Of a DNA stretch of 64,000 nucleotides, positions 46,664-55,944 are shown piece by piece. The translations under genes and the position numbers were made by a program. Source of the DNA: Sycobia sp. Sy_11. Taxonomy: Eukaryota > Arthropoda > Insecta > Hymenoptera > Epichrysomallidae. Each line of letters begins with the position of its first letter. Position 1 is the first letter of the stretch. The stretch spans positions 1,700,501-1,764,500 of the forward strand of contig JACCIC010000062.1 in assembly GCA_018907035.1 (NCBI GenBank), given 5' to 3'. The notes below the pieces were generated by a model, which was given only the letters and a program-made list of their open reading frames with translations, had not been told where the DNA came from and made no database searches.

Positions 46664-46851
46664 TTCGGCCATCCTGCAATATGGTTTGTCCTCAAACCAT
46701 TAGATTTTATTAATTTATTTAATATACATACATTGCATTACATTATTAAATATATCTTATATCCTTAAGTATATTTTCTTTTGTCACATCTTATTATAAA
46801 TGGGTTAAAATTACAGTTTTTTATATTTTATTTAGTACATATATATTTTGT
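46664..46851 (-). other. Element 3' untranslated region
   Basis: AT-rich sequence between the pol stop codon and the polypurine tract. There is no room for an envelope gene. Confidence 0.6.
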
Positions 46852-47830
46852 CTAATATACTCCGTAGTAGTGTGTAATTTTACGCTCTCGTTTTTCCCTA
46901 CGTAGCTGTTCCTTATCCCTAACGCTTTTCTCGATATCTTTTGTGTTTTCGTTAGTTTTATCCTCATTTTCTGTATCATCAGTTTCAACTCCTTTCCAGA
47001 TTTTCAATTGACTTACGTGCGCTGTTATTACGTATGTATCGCTCTTATCAGAGTTTAGTCTTTTCATCTTATATGTATGAGAAGGCAATATATCAAGAAT
47101 GACCATTGGTCCTTTAAATTTCGCTTAGAGCTTACACGAATCACCTGTTGCAGTCGGATTCGCTTTTATGTACACTATATCTCCTATATTATAATTTACA
47201 TTTTTAAATCGTTTCGCGTCGTATTTGGCCTTATATTGCTTTTGATATTTTTCTATTCTTTCTCTTATATCTTCTTGAATTTGTACCGGTAAACGATAAG
47301 TTTCGCAGTCTTCGATTAGCGTTCTCGTTAAACCTTCCTCGAATCGCGGCAGATATCCGTACAAGGCTTCAAACGGTGCCATATTTGTCGCTTTGCTAAC
47401 AGTAATATTTAAATCGCGCTCTAACTTTTTGATACCCGTATCCCAGCCTGATTCTCCGTTGCTTATTACATTTGTTCTTATCGCCGGTAATATGGTACTA
47501 TTTAATCCCTCGACTAAACCGTTGGCTTGGGGATGCTGGCTTGAATTAAGCGTATGCTTTATTCCGTGCTTATTACAAAGATTCTCGAATACTTCCGCTG
47601 TAAACGATGTTCCTCTATCCGAGATTAATCGCGATGGCGCGTCGAAAGAATTTATAAATATTTCAATCATTTTTACGGTTGTTTTAGATTTTACAACTTT
47701 TACCGCGTATAATTGTGCAAATTTCGTAAGATTTTCGATTACGGCCAGTATATATTTATTATTATTTTTTGTCGTCGGAAGCGGACCTAAGTGTTCGACA
47801 TGAATAACTTCGAATGGTCTCTTCCCCCGG
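46852..47830 (-). pseudogene. Integrase core and C-terminal part
   Basis: Retroviral-type integrase that would insert the cDNA. The core keeps the second Asp in ISDRGTSF (codon 47,617-47,619) and the Glu in ANGLVEGLNS (47,509-47,511), 35 residues apart (D,D35E). At the first catalytic position the codon at 47,794-47,796 encodes Glu (HVEHLGPLP) where Asp is expected. An in-frame TAG (47,125-47,127) interrupts the C-terminal part. The frame then goes on to VSQLKIWKG and a charged tail, ending at 46,852. The shift from the zinc-binding frame lies near 47,825. Confidence 0.88.
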
Positions 47831-48304
47831 AGGAATTGGATGCAATTCGCCTACGCCCTTACCGCTTTTGCCTTTCGCTAAAATACATTCAATGCAATTT
47901 TTTATATGCACTTTGAAATACGCTCGCATTTTTGGAAAATAATAATATTTTCTTACTCGAGCTAAAGTCTTATCTAGGCCAAAATGACTCGCGCAATCGT
48001 GAAAGCGTACCGCTATAGAATTTCTCATTGCATTCGGCACTACAAGAACTTCGCTGTTAACCTTTTCATCTGGTATTATTCGATATAATAAGCCATTACG
48101 CACTGTATAATTTTTTGTTTCTAACTCTTCGACTTTTGATTTATCTTTTTCATTTTTCAATAAAATCTTTATTATTTTACCGATGCTTTCATCTCGTCTT
48201 TGAAAGAGTAAAACTTCGTCCTCTTCGGACGCGATCTTTGCGAAATCGGGAATGAAATGCCTAAAAAAACTAGCTAGCCCTAGAAATCTACATACCGCCT
48301 GCAC
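47825..48304 (-). pseudogene. RT end joined to integrase zinc-binding domain, RNase H lost
   Basis: The frame opens with CRFLGLASFFRHFIPDFAKIAS, the conserved end of a gypsy RT and connection. It passes at once (about 48,230) into a spacer and then the integrase H2C2 zinc-binding motif: H in VRFHDCASHF, and the CIEC pair near the end. The roughly 120-residue RNase H domain expected between them is absent. This block is in another frame from the RT before it and the integrase core after it, so two frameshifts flank it. Confidence 0.85.
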
Positions 48305-49000
48305 GTTTCGATAGCTAGAACCTTTTCCGTGCCTGGTTCAATCTTTACCTCGCCTACCTTAAAGCCCAGAAAATCAATTTTTCGCATACCGAATATACAT
48401 TTCTTTAAGTACAAAGTTAATCCTGCCTTACTTAAAAGATTTAGTACACACTCAACATTCCGCATCAAATCATCCCAATCTTCACCGATCACGCATGTAT
48501 CATCGAAATACATCACCGCGATGTTTTTCTTATGCGCCAGCTCCAATTCAATCTTCATCACTTTCGCGAAATACATGGGCGCATTTACTAAACTGAACAT
48601 TGCACGTGTAAATTCGCCTATTTGATTTTCGGTTATGAACGCGGTTTTTTCTCTGATTGCTTTCGAAAGAGGCACTTGCAAATAGACCTGAGCAGGATCT
48701 AAAACGGCAAATCACTTCGTATTACATAATTTTTCTAAAAATTGATCAAAATTTGGCATCGGAAAATTCATTTTTATCGTATTCTGATTTAATCGCCAAT
48801 AATCTACTACCATTCGAGCTGATCCGTCTTTTTTTCTTACGATAAACGCGGGACTTGCAAACGGCGAGAACGTCTCTGTAATCACGCCGGGTTCTTTCCC
48901 CTCGCGTATAATAGTTTTTAGATCCGCTTTGTCTTTTGCATTTAATTTGTACGGTTTCGACGAACACGGCTTACTTCTCTTTAGTTTCTATATTCATTTC
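48280..49000 (-). pseudogene. Reverse transcriptase
   Basis: RNA-directed DNA polymerase of the element. The frame 48,280-48,681 carries QIGEFTRAMFSLVNAP and the catalytic YFDD box (48,499-48,510), followed by FLGFKV. Upstream, across a TGA at 48,712-48,714, LDPAQVYLQVPL supplies the first catalytic Asp. The part from 48,746 to 48,967 is in another frame and contains RKKRRISSNGS-type out-of-frame sequence over the VRKKDGS motif region. Both catalytic centres are recognisable but the gene is broken. Confidence 0.88.
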
Positions 49001-49251
49001 TAGGATATTCGTACATCCAAGCTACCACGTCGATTTTGTTATACAATTTCTATAACTATTTAACAGATCTATGAATTTTTCTTTATTATTTGTCGATACA
49101 TCATCCTCAACGAAAACTTCACTATTTATTATCTCACTCTCGCGCGCTTCTTTTATCAGTGGAATTTTTTCTGATCTTAATATTCTTTCGCTCATTTTCT
49201 CACTGACATTAATGATTTTTTGTTTGTCCTCAAAATTGATAAAAGGTAACA
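49001..49251 (-). pseudogene. pol linker between protease and RT
   Basis: An open minus-strand frame (49,022-49,252) rich in E, K and S, including KIPLIKEARESEIINSEVF. No catalytic motif. Its position between protease and RT fits the variable linker or RT N-terminus of gypsy elements. It is shifted in frame relative to the protease. Confidence 0.6.
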
Positions 49252-49761
49252 TTACTTTACTTCTATAAAATTAACGAATTCTGGCTCCAGAATTTGCTTT
49301 TTACTCGCGGTAGCTAAAAAACTAGGCTCTACTATATCGTTCTCGATATTTAAAGGATTAACTTGATCAAAACGTAATTCATCGCCCATTCGACAGTAAC
49401 TAATGTCTTCTGCTTCTGTAAAGGGTCTACCTAAAATTACTTCTACATTTTGCCCATCGTCCGGAACGATTTGAAATTGTATCAGTCGCGGCTGTAAATT
49501 CTCAAACGTCATCTCTTCTTCGACATAACCTACTGACTGAACGACATTTTTACCGAAGCCCTCTAATGACGACGCAGCACGCTGAATTTTAAAATTCTTA
49601 TTTAATACGAAGGAAGCTTTTATTGTGCAAATAGATGCCCCCATATCAATCTGCGCAAGAGCCGTGATATCGCGAATTTTAATATTCCGTAAAAATTTTC
49701 CTACCGCGTAGCCAGATTTTAATTTATCATTGGACATTGTCTGAGTTTCTTCGATTGTCAA
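49252..49761 (-). pseudogene. Retropepsin-type aspartic protease
   Basis: Would process the Gag-Pol polyprotein. The active-site region reads AQIDMGASICTIK, with the catalytic Asp codon at 49,645-49,647. The usual DT/SG-A triplet is DMGA here, so the middle residue is changed. A hydrophobic flap and the ILGRPF motif (Val/Ile-Ile-Leu-Gly) follow about 70 residues later, as in other gypsy proteases. This part is open for 169 codons without a stop. Confidence 0.82.
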
Positions 49762-49785
49762 TTTTGCACTTTGTTTGGGCGCGTA

Positions 49786-50847
49786 ACACTTACTAGAAAT
49801 ATGCCCTAACTTACCACACTTAAAACAAATTGGTGGGTTTCTCGGTGCCTTACAATCACGCGCTAAATGATTGCTAGCATCGCAATTATAGCACTTACTT
49901 CTATGCTCGAGAGCTCACCGTGCTACGATCGTACGTCTCGCAGTTTCATCTCTCGGTCGCGCTGCTACAGTAGATGGTAAAACTAGCTGCTTCTCGAAGG
50001 TAGATACTCTCGATGACGGTGAGTACTGCATGCCGCGCTGTTCAAGAAACAACGGTCGTTGTACTATCCCATATTGAATACCGCGCTTCCAATTCTGTCT
50101 TCCTGCGTCAATTCTTTCTCTTCTTACTCGATCAATCCTTTCGTACTTCATTATATCTCTGAAGATAGATTCTGTATCACCGTAGTGCTGACTCAGGATA
50201 AAGTGGCCTAGCTCCTTCGACCATAGTCCAGCTACTATTTCCATTTTTATCTCTTCTATATCAAGCCTCAGATTTTTACACAGGAGTACCTTGTGATGGA
50301 AATACGTCAATGTGTCCTCTCCAGCTCATTGAACTCTCTTCGCCATGGCTTCGAATTTTTCTACGGTGCTTCAGCTGACTGTAAACATCTTGTGAAAATA
50401 TGGCTTAAACGATGAAAAGTTTTCGATCTCTTCACTCTTGGACATGAACCATTTGTGTGCTGCGCCGACGAGATGCACCTTTGCAGTGCTGTAGGTTATT
50501 GAATCCGGCCACTGGTGGACGTCTCGGGAATTGTCCAATTCTCGTAGCCATGTATTTGCTTCTTCTAAGGATTCCGTGCCCTTGAAATCTCTGATGGTGT
50601 TTTAAAGGTCTGGCACAACGGTGTAGATTGATGCACTGGCTCGCGTTTGGCATTCTATGAATTTCGACATCATGGCCAACATTAGGCTTGTTTGGCTCTC
50701 CGAATCATTGGGTGTTGAATTTCTGTAACTACTTTCTTCTGATTCTCTTGATTTTCGGAGTCTTTCTTTCATTGTGGCATTCTCTTGTTCCATCCACCGT
50801 AGTGCTTGCTGCAATTCAGCAATTTGTTGGTCTTGGTTATCACTCAT
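49786..50847 (-). pseudogene. Gag with two CCHC zinc knuckles
   Basis: Capsid and nucleocapsid protein that would package the element RNA. ATG at 50,847 starts MSDNQDQQIAELQQALRWME, a Q/E-rich coiled-coil-like N-terminus. The central capsid-like part continues through stops near 50,602 and 50,330 to the frame 49,915-50,310 (FHHKVLLCKNLRLD). Two CX2CX4HX4C knuckles follow: CYNCDASNHLARDC (49,893-49,852) and CFKCGKLGHISSKC (49,827-49,786). A stop lies just before the first knuckle (about 49,915). Gag is in the same frame as the protease. Confidence 0.85.
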
Positions 50848-50883
50848 TTTTGCCTAGACAGTTTACTTATCCCACTTCTGATG
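50848..50883 (-). other. Element leader and primer-binding region
   Basis: 36 bases between the partial LTR and the gag ATG. In element direction the sequence after the LTR end includes CAGAAGTGGGATAAG. I cannot assign the priming tRNA. There is no TGG directly at the LTR edge. Confidence 0.4.
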
Positions 50884-50972
50884 GTTAACGTAGCTTATGG
50901 GTGATAGGGAAAAACCAAAATAAAACATACACTCAAATATCCACAATTAACTATTAAATGCAAACAGTCTTT
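50884..50972 (-). repeat. 5' LTR remnant (U5 side only)
   Basis: About 89 bases aligned with the inner edge of the full LTR (GTTAACGTAGCTTATGGGTG against GTTAGCGTAGGTTATGGGTG). It stops in the CAGTCTTTT segment, where the inverted copy begins. The U3 part of the 5' LTR, which would hold the promoter, is missing. Confidence 0.85.
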
Positions 50973-51089
50973 TATTATATTCTTGTTTTGAATAAATAGA
51001 AAGACTGTATGCATTTAATAGTTAATTATGGATATTTGAGTGTACGTTTTATTTTGGTTTTTCCCTATCACGCATAAGCTACGCTAACA
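50970..51089 (+). repeat. Inverted LTR fragment forming the outer 5' edge
   Basis: About 120 bases that are the reverse complement of the LTR U5 end, running from TTATATTCTTGTTTTGAATAA to ACGCTAACA. It reaches about 30 bases further into the LTR than the direct copy beside it, including the AATAAA segment. With 50,884-50,972 it makes a long palindrome. Its outer end is exactly an LTR terminus (TAACA) and is followed by GCTA. Confidence 0.85.
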
Positions 51090-51093
51090 GCTA
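51090..51093. other. Target-site duplication GCTA, right
   Basis: Matches 46,209-46,212 on the other side of the element. Confidence 0.6.
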
Positions 51094-52157
51094 TATAAAA
51101 ACAAGGGCATAATCTGCCCCGGTTAGACATTTCCGCAACTGCGTGGCGCCACTTTGTTGTTGTTAAGATTTTACAGAGCACGCATCGCTCATGAATCGAA
51201 AATAAGTATAGTCAAAGGAAATTCCTAGAAATATGTAATATATGAAACACTTGAATAATTCCGCAAATTTTACGATGCAAAACATCGTCAATATTTATCT
51301 CAATGACGATTAAGCCTGATGTTAGATTTACTTTCTAAGACATGTGCAAGTAACAATTTTTAATTTTGAAGAAAATAAGTTAAAATTATTAGCTGAAATA
51401 CTATATACATGTTTCACCTTCATTTACCTGCTGGCCTCGTCAGTAGGAGGACAGGTAACCCATTCCTAGACGTACGATGCTTGTTCAAATCAATCAGAAG
51501 TTATAATATAAAGATTTATTTGTGACTGACAAAATTCCAGCTCCACTCAGTAGTATGCATTCGATACTTTGTGTTTGAATTTTCTTTTTACTATATTGAT
51601 TATAAATTTTGTCCGTTTAGTTTAATTATTAATAATATTGAACATTAATAATAATCAACATAATAGTAATAATCTTTAAGTGCTTTTATAACTAACTTTA
51701 TAATTTGCTGATTAAATTAAGGTTACCTATTATATTATTATATATTAATACTATTATTACATACAATTATTAAGATTACAATTCTTTTAACATAAGTATA
51801 AAGTGTAATACTAGGGATATTCACATAAACATTTAAATCATAATATATAAGATTGTGACGTTCCGCACTATATATACATACTCATATATAATGACGAGTG
51901 CCCACGCGGTTCTATGCGCGACGATTTGCTTCCGCGAAAGACCGGTCAGTAATTTGCCCCTATTTTTGGCCTAGTCTCTCGACTACTAGCCAGGGATGTG
52001 GGGCTGGTGAGCCGAGGTGTACGCGTTTTAGATGGAGACCGAACCTAGGCAGTCTTGGCTGATCTGTAAATCGCGAGTTACTACCTAATTCGTAACTTGA
52101 CTTCTATATGCTCCCGTACTAAGATTCTTTTCCCCAGTCTTATCTACTGCGACGAAA
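51094..52157. other. Non-coding stretch
   Basis: Mostly AT-rich. A CpG-containing stretch at 51,890-52,150 leads into the minisatellite and differs in composition from its flanks, so it may belong to the same unknown element. No coding evidence. Confidence 0.45.
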
Positions 52158-52347
52158 GGAGTGGCTTCCGTGTACAGGACTACGAGAGTCCCACCCGTTT
52201 AGCCTACTCAGCAAAACTGCTGGAGCAGCTTCCGTGTACAGGACTGCTAGAGTCCCACCCGTTTAGCCTGCTCAGAAAATTAGTGGAGTGGCTTCCGTGT
52301 ACAGGACTGCTAGAGTCCCACCCGTTTAGCCTACTCAGAGAAGATAC
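52158..52347 (+). repeat. 63-64 bp minisatellite, three copies
   Basis: Units begin GGAGTGGCTTCCGTGTACAGG at 52,158, 52,222 and 52,285 and contain GAGTCCCACCCGTTTAGCCT. Copies 2 and 3 are nearly identical. The spacing changes from 64 to 63, so an ORF through the array (52,097-52,435) changes frame relative to the first unit but reads copies 2 and 3 as the same peptide (LPCTGLLESHPFSLLR). I do not know the element type. Confidence 0.9.
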
Positions 52348-53180
52348 AGGTAACAGATATATATATAGCGCGATTAGGTTTAGTGGAGATTATGGACAAA
52401 TAATGTTAATAAGGATAAACGATAAATATTGTTGATTACTTACTATTTATTTACTTTTCTGAAGTACTTCTTATACAACCGTATAATATATAAAAATAAC
52501 TTAGATATAAGTCGGGTATACAAAGTTAGTTAACACGTACAAGATGAAGTTCGAGAAACACGAAAATTTCAAACTCTGAAAAATACAAAATGTTTCAAAA
52601 GTTAAAAATCGCAAGAAAAAAAAATATCTAGGTCAAAATAATCCGAAGTCCGAAAATGACGAAAAAATTCTAAGTCCGAAAAAGGTCGCAAAAATTCTAA
52701 GGATTATAACTACCGGATCGTTCTGACCTAATCCGACTCCTATTTATATGTGGTCTGGACAAAGTAAAAAAGGCTGTCCAAAATTTTCGTAGAAATTCAT
52801 CTGAGCGATCGTAGGGAAAGGGCCAATGAACAACAAATTTATAGGGACATTATAAAATACGATCTTTAATTAATACCTTAACCGTTTGTTACGTTTATAA
52901 TTATTAATTTTACATAATCTCTTATTTTATTAGCTAAACTAATCTTTATACCATACGTTAGAACTCTTACTCTATTATTTAATTTATTTTAGGTATCTTA
53001 TAAAGTATATAACTACTAACATTCTGAACTAATATTATTAATCTTAATGTTTCGATTTTGCTCTACGTTATAATTATTTACGTAATCTTTTATTATTAAC
53101 CAAACTAATTTTTATACTATAAGTTAAAAACCACTTAGTCTATTATTCGATTTATTTTATATATTTTTCAAGTATATTTT
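52348..53180. other. AT-rich stretch
   Basis: Repeated AAGTCCGAAAA-type strings occur at about 52,644-52,685. Otherwise nothing recognisable. Confidence 0.5.
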
Positions 53181-53270
53181 TATTAACATTCTATTAACTT
53201 AGTATATTGTTATTAACATTCTGTTAACTTAGTATATTGTTATTAACATTCTATTAGCATAATATCGTAA
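53181..53270 (+). repeat. 30-bp tandem repeat, three copies
   Basis: Unit TATTAACATTCTRTTAACTT plus AGTATATTGT at 53,181, 53,211 and 53,241, the last copy diverging at its end. Confidence 0.85.
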
Positions 53271-53736
53271 TTGGACTAACATTATTAATCTAAATTGTTT
53301 GGTTTGTTCTACATTTTACAATTATTAAACTGATCTTTATATCATACTCTAATATATATTTTTAAAAGTTTGTTAATCCATCAATCTACTTATAATAATT
53401 AATATTTTATTAATCATACTTAACATAGTAATTAATCTATCAAAACAAAAGTACGTGCACACGCATATGTATCGATGGCATACCATCCTTCAATCTATGA
53501 TTTAGTCTCTACGTTCTTTTTTAATTTTAAAAATTACAAATTTAATACTAACGTCGATTGTAATGAGAAATTTCGACAGTTAATATTCGGTGTTGATTCG
53601 GGAACTTTTCTCCGAGGTCAGCGTCGACGCTCAGTTTCCGACAACAGGGTGTCCGATTACCCTCGGCGATAAGAAAAAAGGCGCTTGTACCAAGCCATGA
53701 AGATTAGTTGAACATACGTGTGTATATATATACTTA

Positions 53737-53739
<3 letters not shown>
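53271..53739. other. AT-rich stretch with nothing recognisable
   Basis: A CpG-containing patch at 53,545-53,680 shows no coding frame of note. Confidence 0.5.

Positions 53740-53789
<50 letters not shown>
53740..53789. repeat. (TA)n microsatellite
   Basis: About 50 uninterrupted bases of TA. Confidence 0.95.
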
Positions 53790-53793
<4 letters not shown>

Positions 53794-54028
53794 CATAACG
53801 TCGCAGGACGCGACAAGATAAAACTATAATAATGATAAATATAATCATAAAAAAATACTTATTTATTTATAACTTTGGTCATTTTAACGCTACGATTACC
53901 ATTCAAAAATCTATATTCATTGCTAAGATCGCGAATAAAATTATTAATTATGTTCAAAGCTGCAGATACATCTGCAATAACAAATACTGTAAAAATCGTA
54001 TGAAAATCATTTTTGTACAAGCAGAGAA

Positions 54029-54072
54029 GCGCTTGTACTTCTTCTTGTACATTTTTGTACAAGAAGAAGCGC
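54029..54072. repeat. Long hairpin
   Basis: GCGCTT-GTACTT-CTTCTTGTACA, a short T loop, then TGTACAAGAAGAAGCGC. A 17-bp stem forms with a 6-base bulge. A second overlapping hairpin (GTACAAGC / GCTTGTAC) lies at its left edge, so alternative folds exist. Confidence 0.75.
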
Positions 54073-54264
54073 TTTCCCATTCTTCCACGCATTTGATCTT
54101 GTAGAAGAGACGATAAAATTCGGTCTAAGCATCCAAATTGTACAGAGCTTATGGAATAATATATTTTTGGTGAGAGAATCTAGCGAAAAGGAGCGCTGTG
54201 ATTCGTTAGCCAAATTTACCTCCATAGTTTAATTGTTTCCGTAGGCTCAGTGCCCCAACTTTCG

Positions 54265-54272
54265 TATAAAAG
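54265..54272 (+). promoter_or_regulatory. TATA box candidate
   Basis: TATAAAAG in sequence of raised GC content, about 300 bases upstream of the ORF at 54,562. It could be the promoter of a mobile element or small gene. No initiator is clear. Confidence 0.3.
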
Positions 54273-54561
54273 GAGCTGAAAAACGCGTAGAAGCATCCAT
54301 TCCTTCTCAGGGAGCACGAGTGGTCTCAACTACGTCCACTATCTCCCTTTCCATCTAAGTACATCCGAGGATTAAGTACACCCGGAAATTCAGTCTTACC
54401 GTAGCCCGCTAATGTTACCATACTTTAGACACAGCCGGCCATTACGCTCTTGGTTCAACGTACCAGAGACCTTAGCTGCTTTTCCAATATATCAAATTCT
54501 CCCAACTAATAGAAACTCGCTCTAGCCTCCGAGCTAAGGACTGTTTATCTCTCATAATTCC

Positions 54562-54840
54562 TTGTGCCTTCTTCCAACTATATCACTCGTCACAGACCAA
54601 AAAAATTGTGTGAAAATACATTTTTTAAGAGCAGAAAAAGTGAGTATTCCTTTTTCTGCTATTCCGTACTCGAGCATAAAGCGACTTACGGATTTGATAA
54701 AATACAGATTCGACACCACCGAAGCTCGATTTAATAATTCCCTACCAGTAGGCGACCTACGCTGTAGTGCAAGACTTAATCGACAACAGGAGTTCGGAAA
54801 TTCGAACGAATTGCACAAACTAGTTGCAGCATTACAATAA
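54562..54840 (+). CDS. Small ORF, unknown protein
   Basis: 92 codons, ATG to TAA, ending 45 bases before a T-rich tract and a family B copy. The C-terminal half (RFDTTEARFNNSLPVGDLRC) is protein-like and hydrophilic. An almost equally long frame lies on the opposite strand, so strand and coding status are uncertain. The layout TATA - leader - ORF - T-rich tract - family B suggests it may be part of a mobile element. Confidence 0.25.
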   Translation: MCLLPTISLVTDQKNCVKIHFLRAEKVSIPFSAIPYSSIKRLTDLIKYRFDTTEARFNNSLPVGDLRCSARLNRQQEFGNSNELHKLVAALQ

Positions 54841-54879
54841 GCTCTTATTACCCAGTAATTATAGTTTATTATTTTTAGT

Positions 54880-55115
54880 ATTCTTATTTTATTTTATTTT
54901 ATTTTATTTTATTATTAATTTATTTTATTATTTTTCAATTTTAATTTAATTTATTTTCAGTAATAAGTTTTCTTTCTGATTCTACGGGGGTGATCATAAC
55001 AAGAACAGTCTGACTGTCATTATTTTAGCTAATATATTATATTATAAAGACTGTAGGACCGATAAAAATATTTATTAATTTAATTCAGAACAGTCGACAT
55101 AAGTACAATTTTTCA
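54880..55115 (-). repeat. Interspersed repeat family B, long copy
   Basis: Reverse complement of the 15,427-15,670 copy: a TTTTATTTTATTTTA-rich part, CTACGGGGGTGATCATAAC, CAGTCTGACTGTCAT, AAAGACTGTAGGACCGATAA and CAGTCGACATAAGTAC in the expected order. Confidence 0.8.
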
Positions 55116-55893
55116 TATCCTTGTAACATTTATTGCTTCTGCAATAATCCACTATATTCATATATTATCGCTAACTAGAAAGGTTCTAAAATTATTATAT
55201 TGTCAAGAATATTATAAACAAGGAAAAAATTATATAAAATTAGACTTAACCTCAAGATTTATATAGTCTATTATAAAATATATGACATAATATACATTAT
55301 ATAATTAACAATTCGTACGCAAAGACGACATTACAGACATGTGCCAACCCTAAAGTGTAGTATACTTTATAGTATAATTTTCATTACTAATATTAATGAA
55401 AACTAGAAAGGTAACAAAAGTAATAGGATTTATTCTTATATTTATTAATTCTGTATTTATTAATATGTAATAAATACTAATAAAATAGTACGTCCTTAAC
55501 ATTTGTCAGTATATAGAGGTTTGAGAGCGTACTCTTACGTTTATCTCATGTCAGCTTCAGTTATATTAATAAAAAATGATATCAGGTACATTAAACTTTT
55601 CTAATATTTTACTGGATGAATAAACAAGCGTACTAACAGTACATGCGTGTTAATTATTTAATAATTTTCTTCAACATATGAATATACACGAAGAATGGTG
55701 AAAAGTCTTTAAAATCCCGTAAGTAACGTAATTATCCGCATTGTCTCCATCCTCTCTCGCGTCAGTTGCCAGTCTGCCAGATCGATGAATCAATGAATCG
55801 GCGCACTTATATCTCACGGCCTTCGGTGATAATCTTTTTTTCTCATAAAGTTAGCAGCAGTGCCACACTTTTAACAAGCACGCATGCACGCGC

Positions 55894-55896
<3 letters not shown>
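55116..55896. other. AT-rich stretch with nothing recognisable
   Basis: No credible coding frame or element. Confidence 0.55.

Positions 55897-55897
<1 letters not shown>

Positions 55898-55942
<45 letters not shown>
55898..55942 (+). repeat. (GA)n microsatellite
   Basis: About 45 bases of GA in a CpG-containing patch (55,860-56,190). The 141-codon frame across it (55,766-56,191) is not supported. Confidence 0.95.

Positions 55943-55944
<2 letters not shown>

Larger units (their letters stand above)
46213..51089 (-). mobile_element. Ty3/gypsy-type LTR retrotransposon, rearranged and defective
   Basis: A 4.88-kb element transcribed from the minus strand. In its own direction: an inverted partial LTR, a partial LTR, gag, protease, reverse transcriptase, integrase, and a full 451-bp LTR. 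The same tetranucleotide GCTA flanks both outer edges (46,209-46,212 and 51,090-51,093). Domain order PR-RT-IN with a D,D35E integrase and CCHC Gag places it with Ty3/gypsy. There is no envelope frame. Gag, PR, RT and most of IN lie in the same frame, so the ancestor probably had one fused gag-pol ORF. Many stops, frameshifts and a missing RNase H make it inactive. Confidence 0.9.

Noticed and set aside
47393..48625. Plus-strand open frames of 136 and 98 codons
   Set aside because: Shadows of the integrase and reverse transcriptase read on the minus strand.
46213..51089. Envelope gene, that is an endogenous errantivirus
   Set aside because: Only 188 bases separate the pol stop from the 3' LTR and no envelope-like frame exists, so this is an ordinary LTR retrotransposon.
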